Assembly (NCBI GenBank): GCA_051883455.1
Contig: JBJETT010000004.1
Location: 1 to 64,000 of the forward strand
Length of the DNA: 64,000 nt
Direction of reading: 5' to 3'
DNA from: HGM11368 sp051883455
Lineage (GTDB): Bacteria > Bacillota > Clostridia > Christensenellales > UBA3700
Below the pieces are notes generated by a model. It ran no database searches. It was not told the origin of the DNA and saw nothing but the letters and a program-made list of their open reading frames with translations. Every line of letters begins with the position of its first letter. Positions within the stretch are counted from its first letter, which is position 1. Shown one piece after another: positions 50,107-59,449 of the stretch. The position numbers and the translations under genes were made by a program.

Positions 50107-50160
50107 TACCCAAATTTTTGCAGAGAGAACATAAGGCTATATGGTTGCATATATTGTAAT

Positions 50161-51501
50161 ATGTTGACTTTTGACGAAATAGGCAAGATACATTTTGTCG
50201 GCGTATGCGGGGCAAGCCTCAGCGTACTGGCAACGCTATGTTTGGATATGGGGCTTAGCGTAAGCGGAAGCGACTTGAGAGATTGCGCTCAAATGGACTT
50301 TTTGAGAGAGCGAGGGGTAGATTGCGTGGTTGGTCATGACCCGTCCGCAATCCAAGACGCCGACCTCGTGGTATATAGCTCGGCAATAGGCATTGACGAT
50401 CAAGAATTGGTTTTTGCACGCAAGATAGCTCTGCCTTGTCTAGAGAGGAAGGACTTTTTACCTTTGATAGCGGGGCAATTTGACAAGACTATCAGCATAT
50501 CGGGCAGTCACGGCAAAACCACCACCTCGTTGATGATAGAGCACGTAATGCTCGAGCTAGGTTGCAAGTTCGCCTCGCATATCGGTGGGCAAGCGGTTGA
50601 CGGCTCGCCTTCGCCCGTCTATACCGGCAACGAATATTTTTTGAGCGAAGCTTGCGAATATCGTCGCAGTTTTTTGTCTTTTGACAGCTGGTTAGGGGTC
50701 ATCACGTCTATAGACTACGACCACCCCGACACTTATAGCGACGAGGAGCAATACGCAGAGGCGTTTGAACAATATCGCAAGCGTTGCGCAAGGTGTATCA
50801 CCACTCAAGATTGCGTAGATAAGCTATCGTCGCGTAGCAACCTCGTGACGTGCGGTTTTTTGCCGTCGTGCGATTATTACGCTTGCAATCTACGGCAAGA
50901 TAGAGGCAAATTTTCCTATACGCTAGTTCACGGCTCGCAGTCGGTAGTCGTCAAGCTTGCGGTGGTAGGCAGACACAACGTAATCAACAGCATGCTTGCC
51001 GTAGCCGTAGCGCACAATCTAGGGTTTTCTCTAGATAGCGTATGTGAGGCTCTTAGCGACTTTGAGGGCGTCAAGAGAAGAATGGAATGCAAGGGTAAGA
51101 CGGAGAGGGGAGCAAGGGTAATCGTGGACTACGCTCATCACCCTACCGAAATCAAGATGGCAATCGACACTGCGTTGATGATGACTCGTGGCAAAATATG
51201 GGTGGTATTTCAACCGCACACCTATTCTCGAACGGCGGTTTTGCTCGATAGTTTCGTAGATAGCTTTTATTGGTGTGACGAGCTCATCATTGCGCCAACC
51301 TATTCGGCACGAGAGAGCAAGAGCGACGGAGCCGACGCCTTCGATTTGTATTGCGCCTTGGTGGAACGTGGCAAGATGGCATGTTATATCGACGACGCCA
51401 AAAAAATAGCCGATTATCTCACGAAATCGGCAGAAAGTAACGATTTGATATTGATTTTAGGGGCAGGGGATATTGCCGACCTTGCCACGCTATTGGTTTA
51501 G
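50161..51501 (+). CDS. murC: UDP-N-acetylmuramate--L-alanine ligase
   Basis: Adds L-alanine to UDP-MurNAc in peptidoglycan precursor synthesis. The 446 residues show the Mur ligase fold: N-terminal IHFVGVCGASLS Rossmann-like domain with GLSVSGSDLRD, ATP-binding SGSHGKTTTSLM (about 117), GLI-type EACEYRRSFL, and the C-terminal domain with VIVDYAHHPTEIKMAI and VVFQPHTYSRT. No Shine-Dalgarno is visible before ATG 50161; the sequence before it is TATATTGTAAT, so a leaderless or weakly initiated start is possible, but no -35 fits well. It converges on the following gene with stops overlapping by 4 bp. Confidence 0.95.
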   Translation: MLTFDEIGKIHFVGVCGASLSVLATLCLDMGLSVSGSDLRDCAQMDFLRERGVDCVVGHDPSAIQDADLVVYSSAIGIDDQELVFARKIALPCLERKDFLPLIAGQFDKTISISGSHGKTTTSLMIEHVMLELGCKFASHIGGQAVDGSPSPVYTGNEYFLSEACEYRRSFLSFDSWLGVITSIDYDHPDTYSDEEQYAEAFEQYRKRCARCITTQDCVDKLSSRSNLVTCGFLPSCDYYACNLRQDRGKFSYTLVHGSQSVVVKLAVVGRHNVINSMLAVAVAHNLGFSLDSVCEALSDFEGVKRRMECKGKTERGARVIVDYAHHPTEIKMAIDTALMMTRGKIWVVFQPHTYSRTAVLLDSFVDSFYWCDELIIAPTYSARESKSDGADAFDLYCALVERGKMACYIDDAKKIADYLTKSAESNDLILILGAGDIADLATLLV

Positions 51502-52463
51502 CAACGTATCACCGTCTTGTAATACATAGGCTTGGAAGAGAGCTCCTCCAACAATTCTTTGGTTTGACTGATGTCCGCCACGCTGTCTACTAAGTTGTCG
51601 ACCTTGACAATCTCGGTTGCCAGCAAATTGACGGCAGTTTCCAATTCTCCGTATCCGTTGTCCAATCCGTATACCGTGAGGTTGCGGGTGATGATAGGAC
51701 TAAAGTCGCCTTGAAGATTGCCAAGCGAAGGATTGAAGCCGTATAGACCCACTTTGCCGTCTTGCGCAAGGTTGTATAGCACGTTGCCAACGCTAGCGAA
51801 TGCGTCGGTATCTATGACGAGATAGTCAGCCATTTTGCCCGAAGTAATCTCCTTGAGCTTGTCTGTCAAGTCCTCTTGCGACAGGTCGATTTGATAATAA
51901 ATGCCCATATCGCTTGCCATCTCTAAGCGAGCCGAGTCGTCGTCTACGATGATAGGAATAGCTTGATAATATACGCACAGTTGAGCAAAGATAAGGTTGA
52001 TTGCACTAGCGCCGTATATCAACACGTATTGAGTTTTTTGTATATTTAGCTTCTCGTGCATTGCGATAGTGAGGGCAATGTCTTCGATAAAAGTGATAGC
52101 CTCGTCGGTCATACCTTCCGGCATAGTGTAGATATCGCCGAGAGCGACGTTGCAGTAGTCGCTGAGATAACCGTCGATATTTTGACCGTGGATTTTGATA
52201 GAGTCGTTGACCCCCTTAGAATATGGCGACAACATAACGCGTTGACCCTTTTTGAGAGTAATGTCGTTGCTTTCGCTGATAAGTCCAACGGCGATACGAC
52301 AAGGCGAGAGAGGATTAGCGGGATTGCTATTATAGAGCGCAATATCGCTGGCACATACGCCCGCGCGGGTGACCTTTACTTTAGCAAATTCTTTGCTATC
52401 GAGCGCTTCCGCCGATTCCACCTCTTCGATATTGCGTGCCGAATTGATTTTCCAAGATTTCAT
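51498..52463 (-). CDS. MDR-family (alcohol-dehydrogenase-like) oxidoreductase lacking zinc ligands
   Basis: A 321-residue medium-chain dehydrogenase/reductase. The GroES-like N-domain retains GVCASDIALY, where the first zinc-binding Cys normally sits, but the second ligand (GHE) is replaced by VGLISES and the four-Cys structural zinc loop is missing. The nucleotide-binding motif is the degenerate IYGASAINLIFAQL, and the cofactor acid is probably the DDD after it. The enzyme may be zinc-independent or non-catalytic. The start is ATG 52463 with GGGGGGAG just upstream; the longer frame to 52484 is less likely. Confidence 0.78.
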   Translation of the reverse strand: MKSWKINSARNIEEVESAEALDSKEFAKVKVTRAGVCASDIALYNSNPANPLSPCRIAVGLISESNDITLKKGQRVMLSPYSKGVNDSIKIHGQNIDGYLSDYCNVALGDIYTMPEGMTDEAITFIEDIALTIAMHEKLNIQKTQYVLIYGASAINLIFAQLCVYYQAIPIIVDDDSARLEMASDMGIYYQIDLSQEDLTDKLKEITSGKMADYLVIDTDAFASVGNVLYNLAQDGKVGLYGFNPSLGNLQGDFSPIITRNLTVYGLDNGYGELETAVNLLATEIVKVDNLVDSVADISQTKELLEELSSKPMYYKTVIRC

Positions 52464-52788
52464 AGCTCCCCCCAAATATGTCAAGCGGTATGATTATAGC
52501 ACACTCAATATCAAAAAGCAATCATAAGTGGCTCAAACAAAAATATAAAACGAAAATTTTTGTCGCAAGTTTTTTTGCAATGATTGGGTCAAAACTTTGC
52601 TAAAAATTGCCAAAATCGCCTCAATCACTCAAAAACCTATCAAATCTTAGCTTATAGTGGCGATATTTTGAGTTTTGAGCCAAAAATTATCTTCAACAAT
52701 TTTGATAAATAAACTTATTATAATGCTTGACTTAAAAATACTTATTGTGTATAATTCTAAAAGAAATATAGGAATGTGAGGTGATATT
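52464..52788. other. 325-bp intergenic region before rpmE
   Basis: AT-rich. It has a possible long-range stem, CAAAATCGCC (52611-52620) with GGCGATATTTTG (52659-52670, two bases bulged, 38-base loop), followed by the rpmE promoter TTGACT (52727-52732), 17-bp spacer, TATAAT (52750-52755). No reading frame with a ribosome-binding site is present. Confidence 0.6.
52727..52755 (+). promoter_or_regulatory. Sigma-A promoter of rpmE
   Basis: TTGACT and TATAAT with a 17-bp spacer; GAGGTG at 52778-52783 serves the ATG at 52789. Confidence 0.9.
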
Positions 52789-52992
52789 ATGAACGAGAAG
52801 ATTCAACCTGCATATCATGATGTTACAATCGAATGTCAATGCGGCGCTAAGTTCGTTTGCGGCTCGACAAAAGAAGGGGACGTTATCAAGGTAGAAGTTT
52901 GTAGCAAATGCCATCCTTATTATACAGGAAAACAAAAACTTGTAGACACGGGCGGTAGAGTGGATAAGTTCAAGAAGCGTTACAATCTGTAA
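52789..52992 (+). CDS. rpmE: Large-subunit ribosomal protein bL31
   Basis: A 67-residue ribosomal protein of the zinc-containing C+ type: the Cys pairs in ECQCGAKFVCGS and EVCSKCHPYYTGKQK, then the conserved GRVDKFKKRY end. It bridges the two ribosomal subunits. Strong promoter and ribosome-binding site in front, terminator behind, so it is mostly monocistronic, with read-through possible into the release-factor genes. Confidence 0.97.
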   Translation: MNEKIQPAYHDVTIECQCGAKFVCGSTKEGDVIKVEVCSKCHPYYTGKQKLVDTGGRVDKFKKRYNL

Positions 52993-53002
52993 TATCCGAC
53001 GT

Positions 53003-53032
53003 AGTGCAAGAGCAATCTTGCACTATTTTTTT
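53003..53032 (+). terminator. rpmE terminator
   Basis: AGTGCAAGA (53003-53011), loop GCAA, TCTTGCACT (53016-53024), then seven Ts after one A. Located 11 bases after the rpmE stop. Confidence 0.95.
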
Positions 53033-53050
53033 AATAACTAATAGGAAAGT

Positions 53051-54862
53051 ATGAGCAGAAAAAAGTGTACCTCAATAGGCGGTCAAGCGGTCATCGAAGG
53101 CGTTATGATGCGTGGCAAGTCGAGTATGGCTACCGCCGTAAGAGACGAAAAGGGCAATATCGTAGTAGAGAGCAAGTATATCACGCCCGTGTCCAAGAAA
53201 AATTTTTTGTTCCGCACTCCCTTTTTGAGAGGAATATTCAACTTTATCGACACGATGGTGCAAGGTATGGGCACTCTCATGCGTTCGGGCGAAGTCTTCG
53301 AAGGAGAAGCCGAGCCCGGAAAAGTAGAGAAGTGGTTTGCCTCTAAGAAGATAAATTTTTACAACCTCGTTATGGCGTTTTCCGTCATAATGGGGCTTGC
53401 TTTGTCTATCGGCTTATTTTTCTTTTTGCCACAACTCATCACTAGCGGAATAGTCGCTCTTGCCAAGATTGATTTGCAAAACGCTAGCATCGGACTGCAG
53501 ATTGCATTCAACTTCGTAGAGGGCTTAGTGAGAATATTGATATTCGTAGGATATATCGCACTCACTTCGCTGATGAAGGACGTGAGAAGGACTTATATGT
53601 ATCACGGCGCTGAGCACAAGACGATTAGCTGTTACGAAAACGACTTAGAACTTACCGTAGACAACGCTCGCAATATGACTCGTATCCACGATAGATGCGG
53701 TACGACCTTTATGTTTATCGTAATGATAGTCAGCGTACTCGTATTCTCGCTTACGGGCTGGCAGGGCGACAATCTTTTCGTAAGATTTGCCATAAGACTT
53801 GCACTTTTGCCTGTCGTATCGGGCGTTAGTTACGAGCTTCTAAAACTCTTTGCCAAATACGATAACGCGTTGGTAAGATTTTTCAAACTGCCGGGACTTT
53901 TACTTCAAAAGCTCACTACCAAAGAGCCAACCGACGATATGTTAGAGGTGGCAATAGTTGCATTCAAGACGGTGCTGGCAATGGACGCCGACAACACGAT
54001 ACCTACCCAAAGCTTCGACACCAACAAGCCTTATAAGAATGCAAGACAAGAGCTCGACAAGGTGCTTGACAAGGCAGGTTGCGACAAGTCCGACGGCGAT
54101 TGGATAATGTGTGAGGTGTTAGGCGTTGGACGAGAACAACTAGCTAGCGTTACGCATATTCGCAGTAGCAAGCTTGACCAAGCAATGCAATATGCCAATA
54201 AGGTCGCTGACGGTATGCCGCTATGGAAGGCAATCGGCAAGGCTAATTTTTACGGCTACGATATCGTCGTCAACGAGGACGTTTTGTGTCCTAGACCCGA
54301 GACGGAATATCTCGCCGAGCAAGTTATCAAGCTGACGAGTAAGGATAGCAAAGTGCTAGATATGTGCACGGGAAGCGGTTGTATCGCCATAGCCGTAGCC
54401 AAAGAGAGCGGAGCACACGTCGTGGGAGTGGATATCTCCGATAAAGCTTTGGCGGTAGCCAAAGAAAACGTTGCGCTCAACGGCGTTGAGGAGCAAGTTA
54501 CGCTCGTAGAGAGTGACTTTTGGGATAAGGTCGAGGACAAGTTTGACGTTATTGTATCCAATCCGCCTTATATCAAGACGGAGGATATAATCTTACTTGA
54601 CGTCAACGTGCGAGATCATGATCCGATTATTGCACTGGACGGCGGAGAAGACGGCTTGGATTGCTATCGCAAGATAATTCCTTATGCAAGCGAATATCTC
54701 AACGATGGCGGTAGTTTGTGTTTGGAGTGCGGTATGGGACAAGCCGAGCAAATAGTCGCTATGATGAGCGAGCGAGGTTACGATTGCAATATCGTCAAAG
54801 ATTTGGAGGGCGTCGACCGCATAGTCGTCGGCAAAAAGGTGGATAAATGTTTGAAAGACTAA
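53051..54862 (+). CDS. Fusion of YqhQ (DUF1385) and release-factor glutamine methyltransferase PrmC
   Basis: One 603-residue frame. Residues 1 to about 305 are a DUF1385/YqhQ membrane protein (GGQAVIEGVMMRG start, two helix groups, YHGAEHKTISCYE and HDRCGTTFMF motifs). Residues about 335-603 are PrmC/HemK, which methylates the GGQ glutamine of release factors: N-terminal helical domain, then LDMCTGSGCIAIAVA (SAM site) and catalytic NPPYI. Elsewhere yqhQ and prmC are separate adjacent genes, and the yqhQ-prmC-prfA order is preserved here (16-bp overlap with prfA). No stop or frameshift separates them. It places the methyltransferase at the membrane, a striking consequence if the protein is not cleaved. 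Confidence 0.95.
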   Translation: MSRKKCTSIGGQAVIEGVMMRGKSSMATAVRDEKGNIVVESKYITPVSKKNFLFRTPFLRGIFNFIDTMVQGMGTLMRSGEVFEGEAEPGKVEKWFASKKINFYNLVMAFSVIMGLALSIGLFFFLPQLITSGIVALAKIDLQNASIGLQIAFNFVEGLVRILIFVGYIALTSLMKDVRRTYMYHGAEHKTISCYENDLELTVDNARNMTRIHDRCGTTFMFIVMIVSVLVFSLTGWQGDNLFVRFAIRLALLPVVSGVSYELLKLFAKYDNALVRFFKLPGLLLQKLTTKEPTDDMLEVAIVAFKTVLAMDADNTIPTQSFDTNKPYKNARQELDKVLDKAGCDKSDGDWIMCEVLGVGREQLASVTHIRSSKLDQAMQYANKVADGMPLWKAIGKANFYGYDIVVNEDVLCPRPETEYLAEQVIKLTSKDSKVLDMCTGSGCIAIAVAKESGAHVVGVDISDKALAVAKENVALNGVEEQVTLVESDFWDKVEDKFDVIVSNPPYIKTEDIILLDVNVRDHDPIIALDGGEDGLDCYRKIIPYASEYLNDGGSLCLECGMGQAEQIVAMMSERGYDCNIVKDLEGVDRIVVGKKVDKCLKD

Positions 54863-55920
54863 AAAAGATGTTGGAGAGATTTGAAAAACTGACTCAGCTC
54901 ATCTCCGACCCGGCGATAATTGCCGATCAAGCTAGGTGGCAGAAACTTTGCAAAGAGCACAGCGACCTCACTCGCCCCGTAGAATTGTACAAGAAGTATC
55001 TTGCTCTTACGGCAACGATTGAGGAATGCAAAGAGATTATCGACGACGGTAGCGACAGAGAGATGGTTATGCTTGCCAAAGAAGAGCTGTCGCAAGCAAA
55101 CAAGGACGTAGAAGCTCTAATCGGCGAAATCAAAATTGCACTATTGCCCGTTGACCCCAACGACGACAAAAACGTCATCATCGAAGTCAGAGCGGGTGCG
55201 GGCGGAGAAGAGGCAGGCTTGTTCGGCGCGCAAATCGTGCGTATGTATATGCGTTACGCCGAGCGTATGAGGTGGAAAGTTCAAGAGATTGATATGAACT
55301 ACACCGAGCTTGGCGGAGCCAAAGAAGTAACCTTTATGATAAGTGGCGTAGGAGCGTTTAGCAAGCTCAAATTCGAGAGCGGAGTACACCGCGTACAACG
55401 CGTGCCCGAGACTGAGTCGCAAGGTAGAGTGCACACCTCTACTGTGACGGTTGCGGTATTGCCGGAGGTTGAGAATATCGACATCGAGATACTCGACAAG
55501 GACCTCAAAATCGACACTTACCGCAGCGGCGGAGCGGGCGGACAGCACGTCAATAAGACGGATAGCGCGGTGCGTATGACTCACTTGCCTACGGGTATAG
55601 TGGTGACCAGCCAAGACGAGCGTAGCCAAATCAAAAACCGCGAAAGGGCAATGACGGTGCTCAAGAGTCGTCTATACGAATACTATCAAAGCAAGGCGGA
55701 CAGCGAGTACGCCGCCAACCGCAAGTCGCAGATAGGTACGGGTGACAGAAGCGAGAAGATAAGGACTTACAACTTTCCTCAAAACCGCGTCACCGACCAT
55801 AGAATAGGCTTTACGATGTACAATCTACTCGACTTTATGGACGGAGACTTGTTCGAGATGATAGACGCGCTTCAACTTGCCAACCAAAATCAACTGTTGT
55901 CGCAAGTTGAGAACGATTGA
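54847..55920 (+). CDS. prfA: Peptide chain release factor 1
   Basis: Terminates translation at UAA and UAG. The 357 residues have the GGQ loop at 231-233 (SGGAGGQHVNKTDSAVR), the substrate of PrmC encoded just upstream, and the RF1-specific ending (YNFPQNRVTDHRIG). It overlaps the YqhQ-PrmC gene by 16 bp, so enzyme and target are translated from one mRNA. The decoding PxT-type loop lies in domain 2, around RVPETESQGR. Confidence 0.97.
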   Translation: MFERLKKMLERFEKLTQLISDPAIIADQARWQKLCKEHSDLTRPVELYKKYLALTATIEECKEIIDDGSDREMVMLAKEELSQANKDVEALIGEIKIALLPVDPNDDKNVIIEVRAGAGGEEAGLFGAQIVRMYMRYAERMRWKVQEIDMNYTELGGAKEVTFMISGVGAFSKLKFESGVHRVQRVPETESQGRVHTSTVTVAVLPEVENIDIEILDKDLKIDTYRSGGAGGQHVNKTDSAVRMTHLPTGIVVTSQDERSQIKNRERAMTVLKSRLYEYYQSKADSEYAANRKSQIGTGDRSEKIRTYNFPQNRVTDHRIGFTMYNLLDFMDGDLFEMIDALQLANQNQLLSQVEND

Positions 55921-55967
55921 CATCTATCGCCATACAATCTATAATCAAAGCAATCAAGGAGAAATCT

Positions 55968-57452
55968 ATGCAATATATCAGTACCAGAAACAAACAGCTC
56001 AAGTGCTCGTCCGCCGAGGCAATCGTCAAAGGCTTAGCAGAGGACGGGGGACTATTCGTACCCGAGAGCATACCTCAACTCACCCAAGAGGATTTTGACA
56101 AACTCATCGAGATGAGTTATCACGAGAGGGCAGCTTTCGTGTTGTCCAAGTTTTTAGAGGACTTTACCTATCAAGAGCTGCTTGACTACGCTACCCAAGC
56201 CTATGGTAGATTTTACGGCGACGACCCATGTCCGCTCGTCAACGTAGACGACAACCTCTACGTTTTGGAATTGTGGCACGGACCTACTTGCGCCTTCAAG
56301 GATATGGCTCTCACCATGCTGCCACACCTATTGTCGGGTGCGAGAAAGAAGGTGGGCGAGAGTGACAAAACTCTAATTCTCGTAGCAACTTCGGGCGATA
56401 CTGGCAAGGCTGCACTCGAGGGCTTCAAGGACGTGGAAGGTACTGATATTATAGTATTCTATCCTTCCGACGGCGTCAGCGATATGCAAAAGCTTCAAAT
56501 GATGACCCAAGAGGGTAGCAACGTCTACGTATGCGCTATCGAGGGCAACTTCGACGATGCCCAATCGGCAGTCAAGCGCATCTTTGCAGACCCCGATATG
56601 GCATCCAAGCTTGCGGAGGCGGGCTACAAACTATCTTCCGCCAACTCTATCAACTGGGGACGTCTTGCACCACAAATTGCCTACTATGTATCGAGTTATT
56701 GCGACCTTTTGTCTAGCGGTCAAATCGAGATGGGCGACAAAGTCAACTTCGTCGTACCAAGCGGCAACTTCGGCAATATCCTCGCGGCTTACTACGCATC
56801 TCTTATGGGCGTAGGGGTAGGCAAACTCGTATGCGCGAGCAACGTCAACAACGTACTAACCGACTTTTTCAAAACGGGAGAATACGATATCAATCGTCCT
56901 TTCATCAAGACTATGAGTCCTTCTATGGATATACTCATTTCTTCCAACTTAGAGAGATTGCTCTTTGAGTTTTCGGGCAGGGACGACGCTCTCATTGCGG
57001 AGAGAATGGCAAGCCTCAAGAGCGAGGGCAAATATAGCGTGACGGCAGAGGAACTGAGCAAGCTTAACGAAGTCTTCGCTGTAGGATACGCTACCGAAGA
57101 GGAGACAGCCGACACGATAGACAGCACCTACGACCTCTATGACTATCTTATGGACACCCACACGGGCGTGGCAATGAGCGTGTACAACGATTACGTAGCC
57201 GAGAGCGACGACGATAGACCGAGCGTGGTCGTATCCACCGCCAACGCGTACAAGTTCCCTTGCGACGTATATCGCAGCCTCACGGGCGATGAGATAGAGG
57301 ACGCTTTCAAGGCTTCCAAAAAGCTCCACGGCTTTACGGGAGAGGAGATACCCGAGCCACTTAGCAATCTTGACAAAAAGCAAGTTAGATTTACTAAGAT
57401 AGTCGACAAAGCCGACATCGAAAGTGTGGTTTTGGAGTACGTAAAGCAATAA
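55968..57452 (+). CDS. thrC: Threonine synthase
   Basis: Converts O-phosphohomoserine to threonine with pyridoxal phosphate. At 494 residues it is the longer fold-type-II form (N-terminal YISTRNKQLKCSSAEAIVKGLAEDGGLFVPE). The PLP lysine is in GPTCAFKDMALTMLP, the phosphate loop in VATSGDTGKAAL, and NSINWGRLAPQIAYYV is a family motif. ATG 55968 with AAGGAG at 55956-55961 is preferred to an in-frame start at 55917. Pathway partner of hom at 25176; thrB was not found here. Confidence 0.97.
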   Translation: MQYISTRNKQLKCSSAEAIVKGLAEDGGLFVPESIPQLTQEDFDKLIEMSYHERAAFVLSKFLEDFTYQELLDYATQAYGRFYGDDPCPLVNVDDNLYVLELWHGPTCAFKDMALTMLPHLLSGARKKVGESDKTLILVATSGDTGKAALEGFKDVEGTDIIVFYPSDGVSDMQKLQMMTQEGSNVYVCAIEGNFDDAQSAVKRIFADPDMASKLAEAGYKLSSANSINWGRLAPQIAYYVSSYCDLLSSGQIEMGDKVNFVVPSGNFGNILAAYYASLMGVGVGKLVCASNVNNVLTDFFKTGEYDINRPFIKTMSPSMDILISSNLERLLFEFSGRDDALIAERMASLKSEGKYSVTAEELSKLNEVFAVGYATEEETADTIDSTYDLYDYLMDTHTGVAMSVYNDYVAESDDDRPSVVVSTANAYKFPCDVYRSLTGDEIEDAFKASKKLHGFTGEEIPEPLSNLDKKQVRFTKIVDKADIESVVLEYVKQ

Positions 57453-57488
57453 TTTGCCGATTATTTGACGAAAAAATTACTCTAAGCA

Positions 57489-57523
57489 AGAGCGTATCGA
57501 GCGATATGCTCTTTACTTTTTAT
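57489..57523 (+). terminator. thrC terminator
   Basis: AGAGCGTATCG (57489-57499) and CGATATGCTCT (57502-57512) form an 11-bp stem with one G-U pair and a very tight top, followed by TTACTTTTT. Its arms GCGTATCG/CGATATGC recall the intergenic palindrome family. Confidence 0.7.
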
Positions 57524-57572
57524 ATAATATATGTTATTATTTTTATAGTTTTAACAAAAAAGGAGACAATAT

Positions 57573-58577
57573 ATGTCAAAGAAGAAGATTATTTATAGTG
57601 CGATACAGCCGTCGGGCATCATGACTTTGGGCAACTTTATCGGTGCTGTAAATAATTGGCGCGCCATTCAAGAGAGCGATGACAACCAATGCTTGTTTGC
57701 GCTAGCCGACCTTCATACCATCACCGTCAGACAAGACCCTAAGCAGTTCTATGACAACGCAATGAGCTTTTTTGCCTTGCTCATGGCTATGGGTATAGAT
57801 AAGGATAAGTCGATATTATACTTCCAATCGCACGTGCACGAGCACAGCGAACTTGCATGGCTTCTCAACTGCTACACCTACGTGGGCGAGATGAATAGAA
57901 TGACGCAGTTCAAGGACAAGTCGTCCAAGCACAGCGACAATATCAACATGGGACTTATGGACTATCCCGTACTTATGGCGGCGGACATTTTGCTCTACGG
58001 CAGTGACTACGTACCCGTAGGAGTAGACCAACTGCAACACTTGGAGATAGCAAGGGATATTGCAGTGAGAGTCAACAATATTTACGGAGATATCTTCACC
58101 GTGCCCGAGCCAATTATCAACAAGGTGGGCGCCAAGATTATGAGCTTGCAAGACCCAACTGCCAAGATGAGCAAATCCGACCCAACCCCGGGTGCGGTTG
58201 TGAGCGTGCTCGACGACGAGTCGGTTATACTCAAAAAGTTTAAGAAAGCAGTCACCGACAGCGGTTGTGAGATAATCTACGACCCTGAGAATAAGCCGGG
58301 TATCAGCAATTTGCTTACCATTCTTGCGGCAACCTCGGGCAAAAGCATCGATCAAGTGCAACAAGATTGTCAAGGTATGAGATACGGCGACCTCAAGCTT
58401 GCCGTAGCGGATAGCGTAATAGAGATGCTCAGACCGTTCAGAAATAGATACGACGACCTTATGAACAACAAAGAATACCTCATGCAAGTAGCAAGAGAAG
58501 GTCAAGCAAAGGCGTCGGAGATGGCAAGCAAAAAACTTGCCGAATTTAAGAAAGCAATAGGATACGTTTTGATTTAA
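57573..58577 (+). CDS. trpS: Tryptophanyl-tRNA synthetase
   Basis: Charges tRNA-Trp. The 334 residues carry the class I signatures in their TrpRS form: AIQPSGIMTLGNFIGA (HIGH region) and AKMSKSDP (KMSKS), with the GVDQLQHLEIARDIAVR tryptophan-site motif. AAAGGAG precedes the ATG. The region before it is only 120 bases and holds the thrC terminator, so no T-box leader is present. The stop shares a base with the start of the DUF5685 gene. Confidence 0.97.
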   Translation: MSKKKIIYSAIQPSGIMTLGNFIGAVNNWRAIQESDDNQCLFALADLHTITVRQDPKQFYDNAMSFFALLMAMGIDKDKSILYFQSHVHEHSELAWLLNCYTYVGEMNRMTQFKDKSSKHSDNINMGLMDYPVLMAADILLYGSDYVPVGVDQLQHLEIARDIAVRVNNIYGDIFTVPEPIINKVGAKIMSLQDPTAKMSKSDPTPGAVVSVLDDESVILKKFKKAVTDSGCEIIYDPENKPGISNLLTILAATSGKSIDQVQQDCQGMRYGDLKLAVADSVIEMLRPFRNRYDDLMNNKEYLMQVAREGQAKASEMASKKLAEFKKAIGYVLI

Positions 58578-59449
58578 TGTTCGGATACGTTGTGCCAGAC
58601 AAACCTAATATGTTTATCAAGGACTACACCGTCTACAAGGCTTTTTATTGCGGACTGTGCAAGTCTATAGGCAAAAAGTGCGGACAGTTGATGAGATTTA
58701 CCACCAACTACGACGTCACCTTTTTGGCAGTGTTTATGCACGCTATTTGCGATAGACAAGTTGAGTTTGCCGACGAGGCTTGTATACTCAATCCTATCAA
58801 AAAGAAGAGCATAGTCAAGCACAACGAGCTTATGAGTGCCATCGTGGATACCAACACCATTCTTGCACACTATAAACTTGTCGACGATATTTGCGACGAG
58901 CGTTCCGCCAAAGCCAAATTTGTAGACCAAGCCGTGCTCAATAGGCATTACAAGAGAGCCAAAGCCAATCTCCCCAAGGTGGACGAAATCGTTGCTGAGG
59001 GCTACGAGCGCCTAAGAGTAATGGAAAAGTCAAATCAAGCGGGAGCGGATATCGTAGCCGACGCCTTTGCCGAGATTATGAAGGGTATTTCTATCGAGCT
59101 TGCGGGCGAAAATTATAATTCTTACGTTGGCGACGTAATGTATAACGTGGGCAAATGGGTGTACTGCGCCGACGCTCTCGACGATATCGACGACGACTTC
59201 AAGGGTGGCAAATACAACGTATTTTTAGCAGACTATTGCTATACCGACAAGGCAACCTTTCTCAAGGATAAGTCTGAAGAACTGCAACTGCTATTTATGT
59301 CCTGTTACGACGCAATCAACAAGGCGTTCGACAATCTAAATATCACCCGATACGAGGGGGTAGTCACCAACGTATTGTGGTACGGCTTACTAGCCAAAAC
59401 CAAAGAACTGTTAAGGAGTGAAACTAAGTGCAAAAAGACCCGTATTTGA
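58577..59449 (+). CDS. DUF5685 family protein
   Basis: A 290-residue cytoplasmic protein. The opening MFGYVVPDKPNMFIKDYTVYKAFYCGLCKSIG is the diagnostic signature of DUF5685, with a CxxC pair. The rest is mostly helical (EIMKGISIELAGEN, KWVYCADALDDIDDDFKGGKYNVF). Function unknown; the acidic DxxDD motif in a helical fold recalls metal-dependent helical enzymes, but this is speculation. It is translationally coupled to trpS upstream and overlaps the J-domain gene by 22 bp. DUF5685 and J-domain genes are often adjacent in clostridia. Confidence 0.85.
   Translation: MFGYVVPDKPNMFIKDYTVYKAFYCGLCKSIGKKCGQLMRFTTNYDVTFLAVFMHAICDRQVEFADEACILNPIKKKSIVKHNELMSAIVDTNTILAHYKLVDDICDERSAKAKFVDQAVLNRHYKRAKANLPKVDEIVAEGYERLRVMEKSNQAGADIVADAFAEIMKGISIELAGENYNSYVGDVMYNVGKWVYCADALDDIDDDFKGGKYNVFLADYCYTDKATFLKDKSEELQLLFMSCYDAINKAFDNLNITRYEGVVTNVLWYGLLAKTKELLRSETKCKKTRI

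Noticed and set aside
57453..57572. T-box leader before trpS
   Set aside because: The region is only 120 bases, mostly the thrC terminator, with no T-box sequence or specifier stem.
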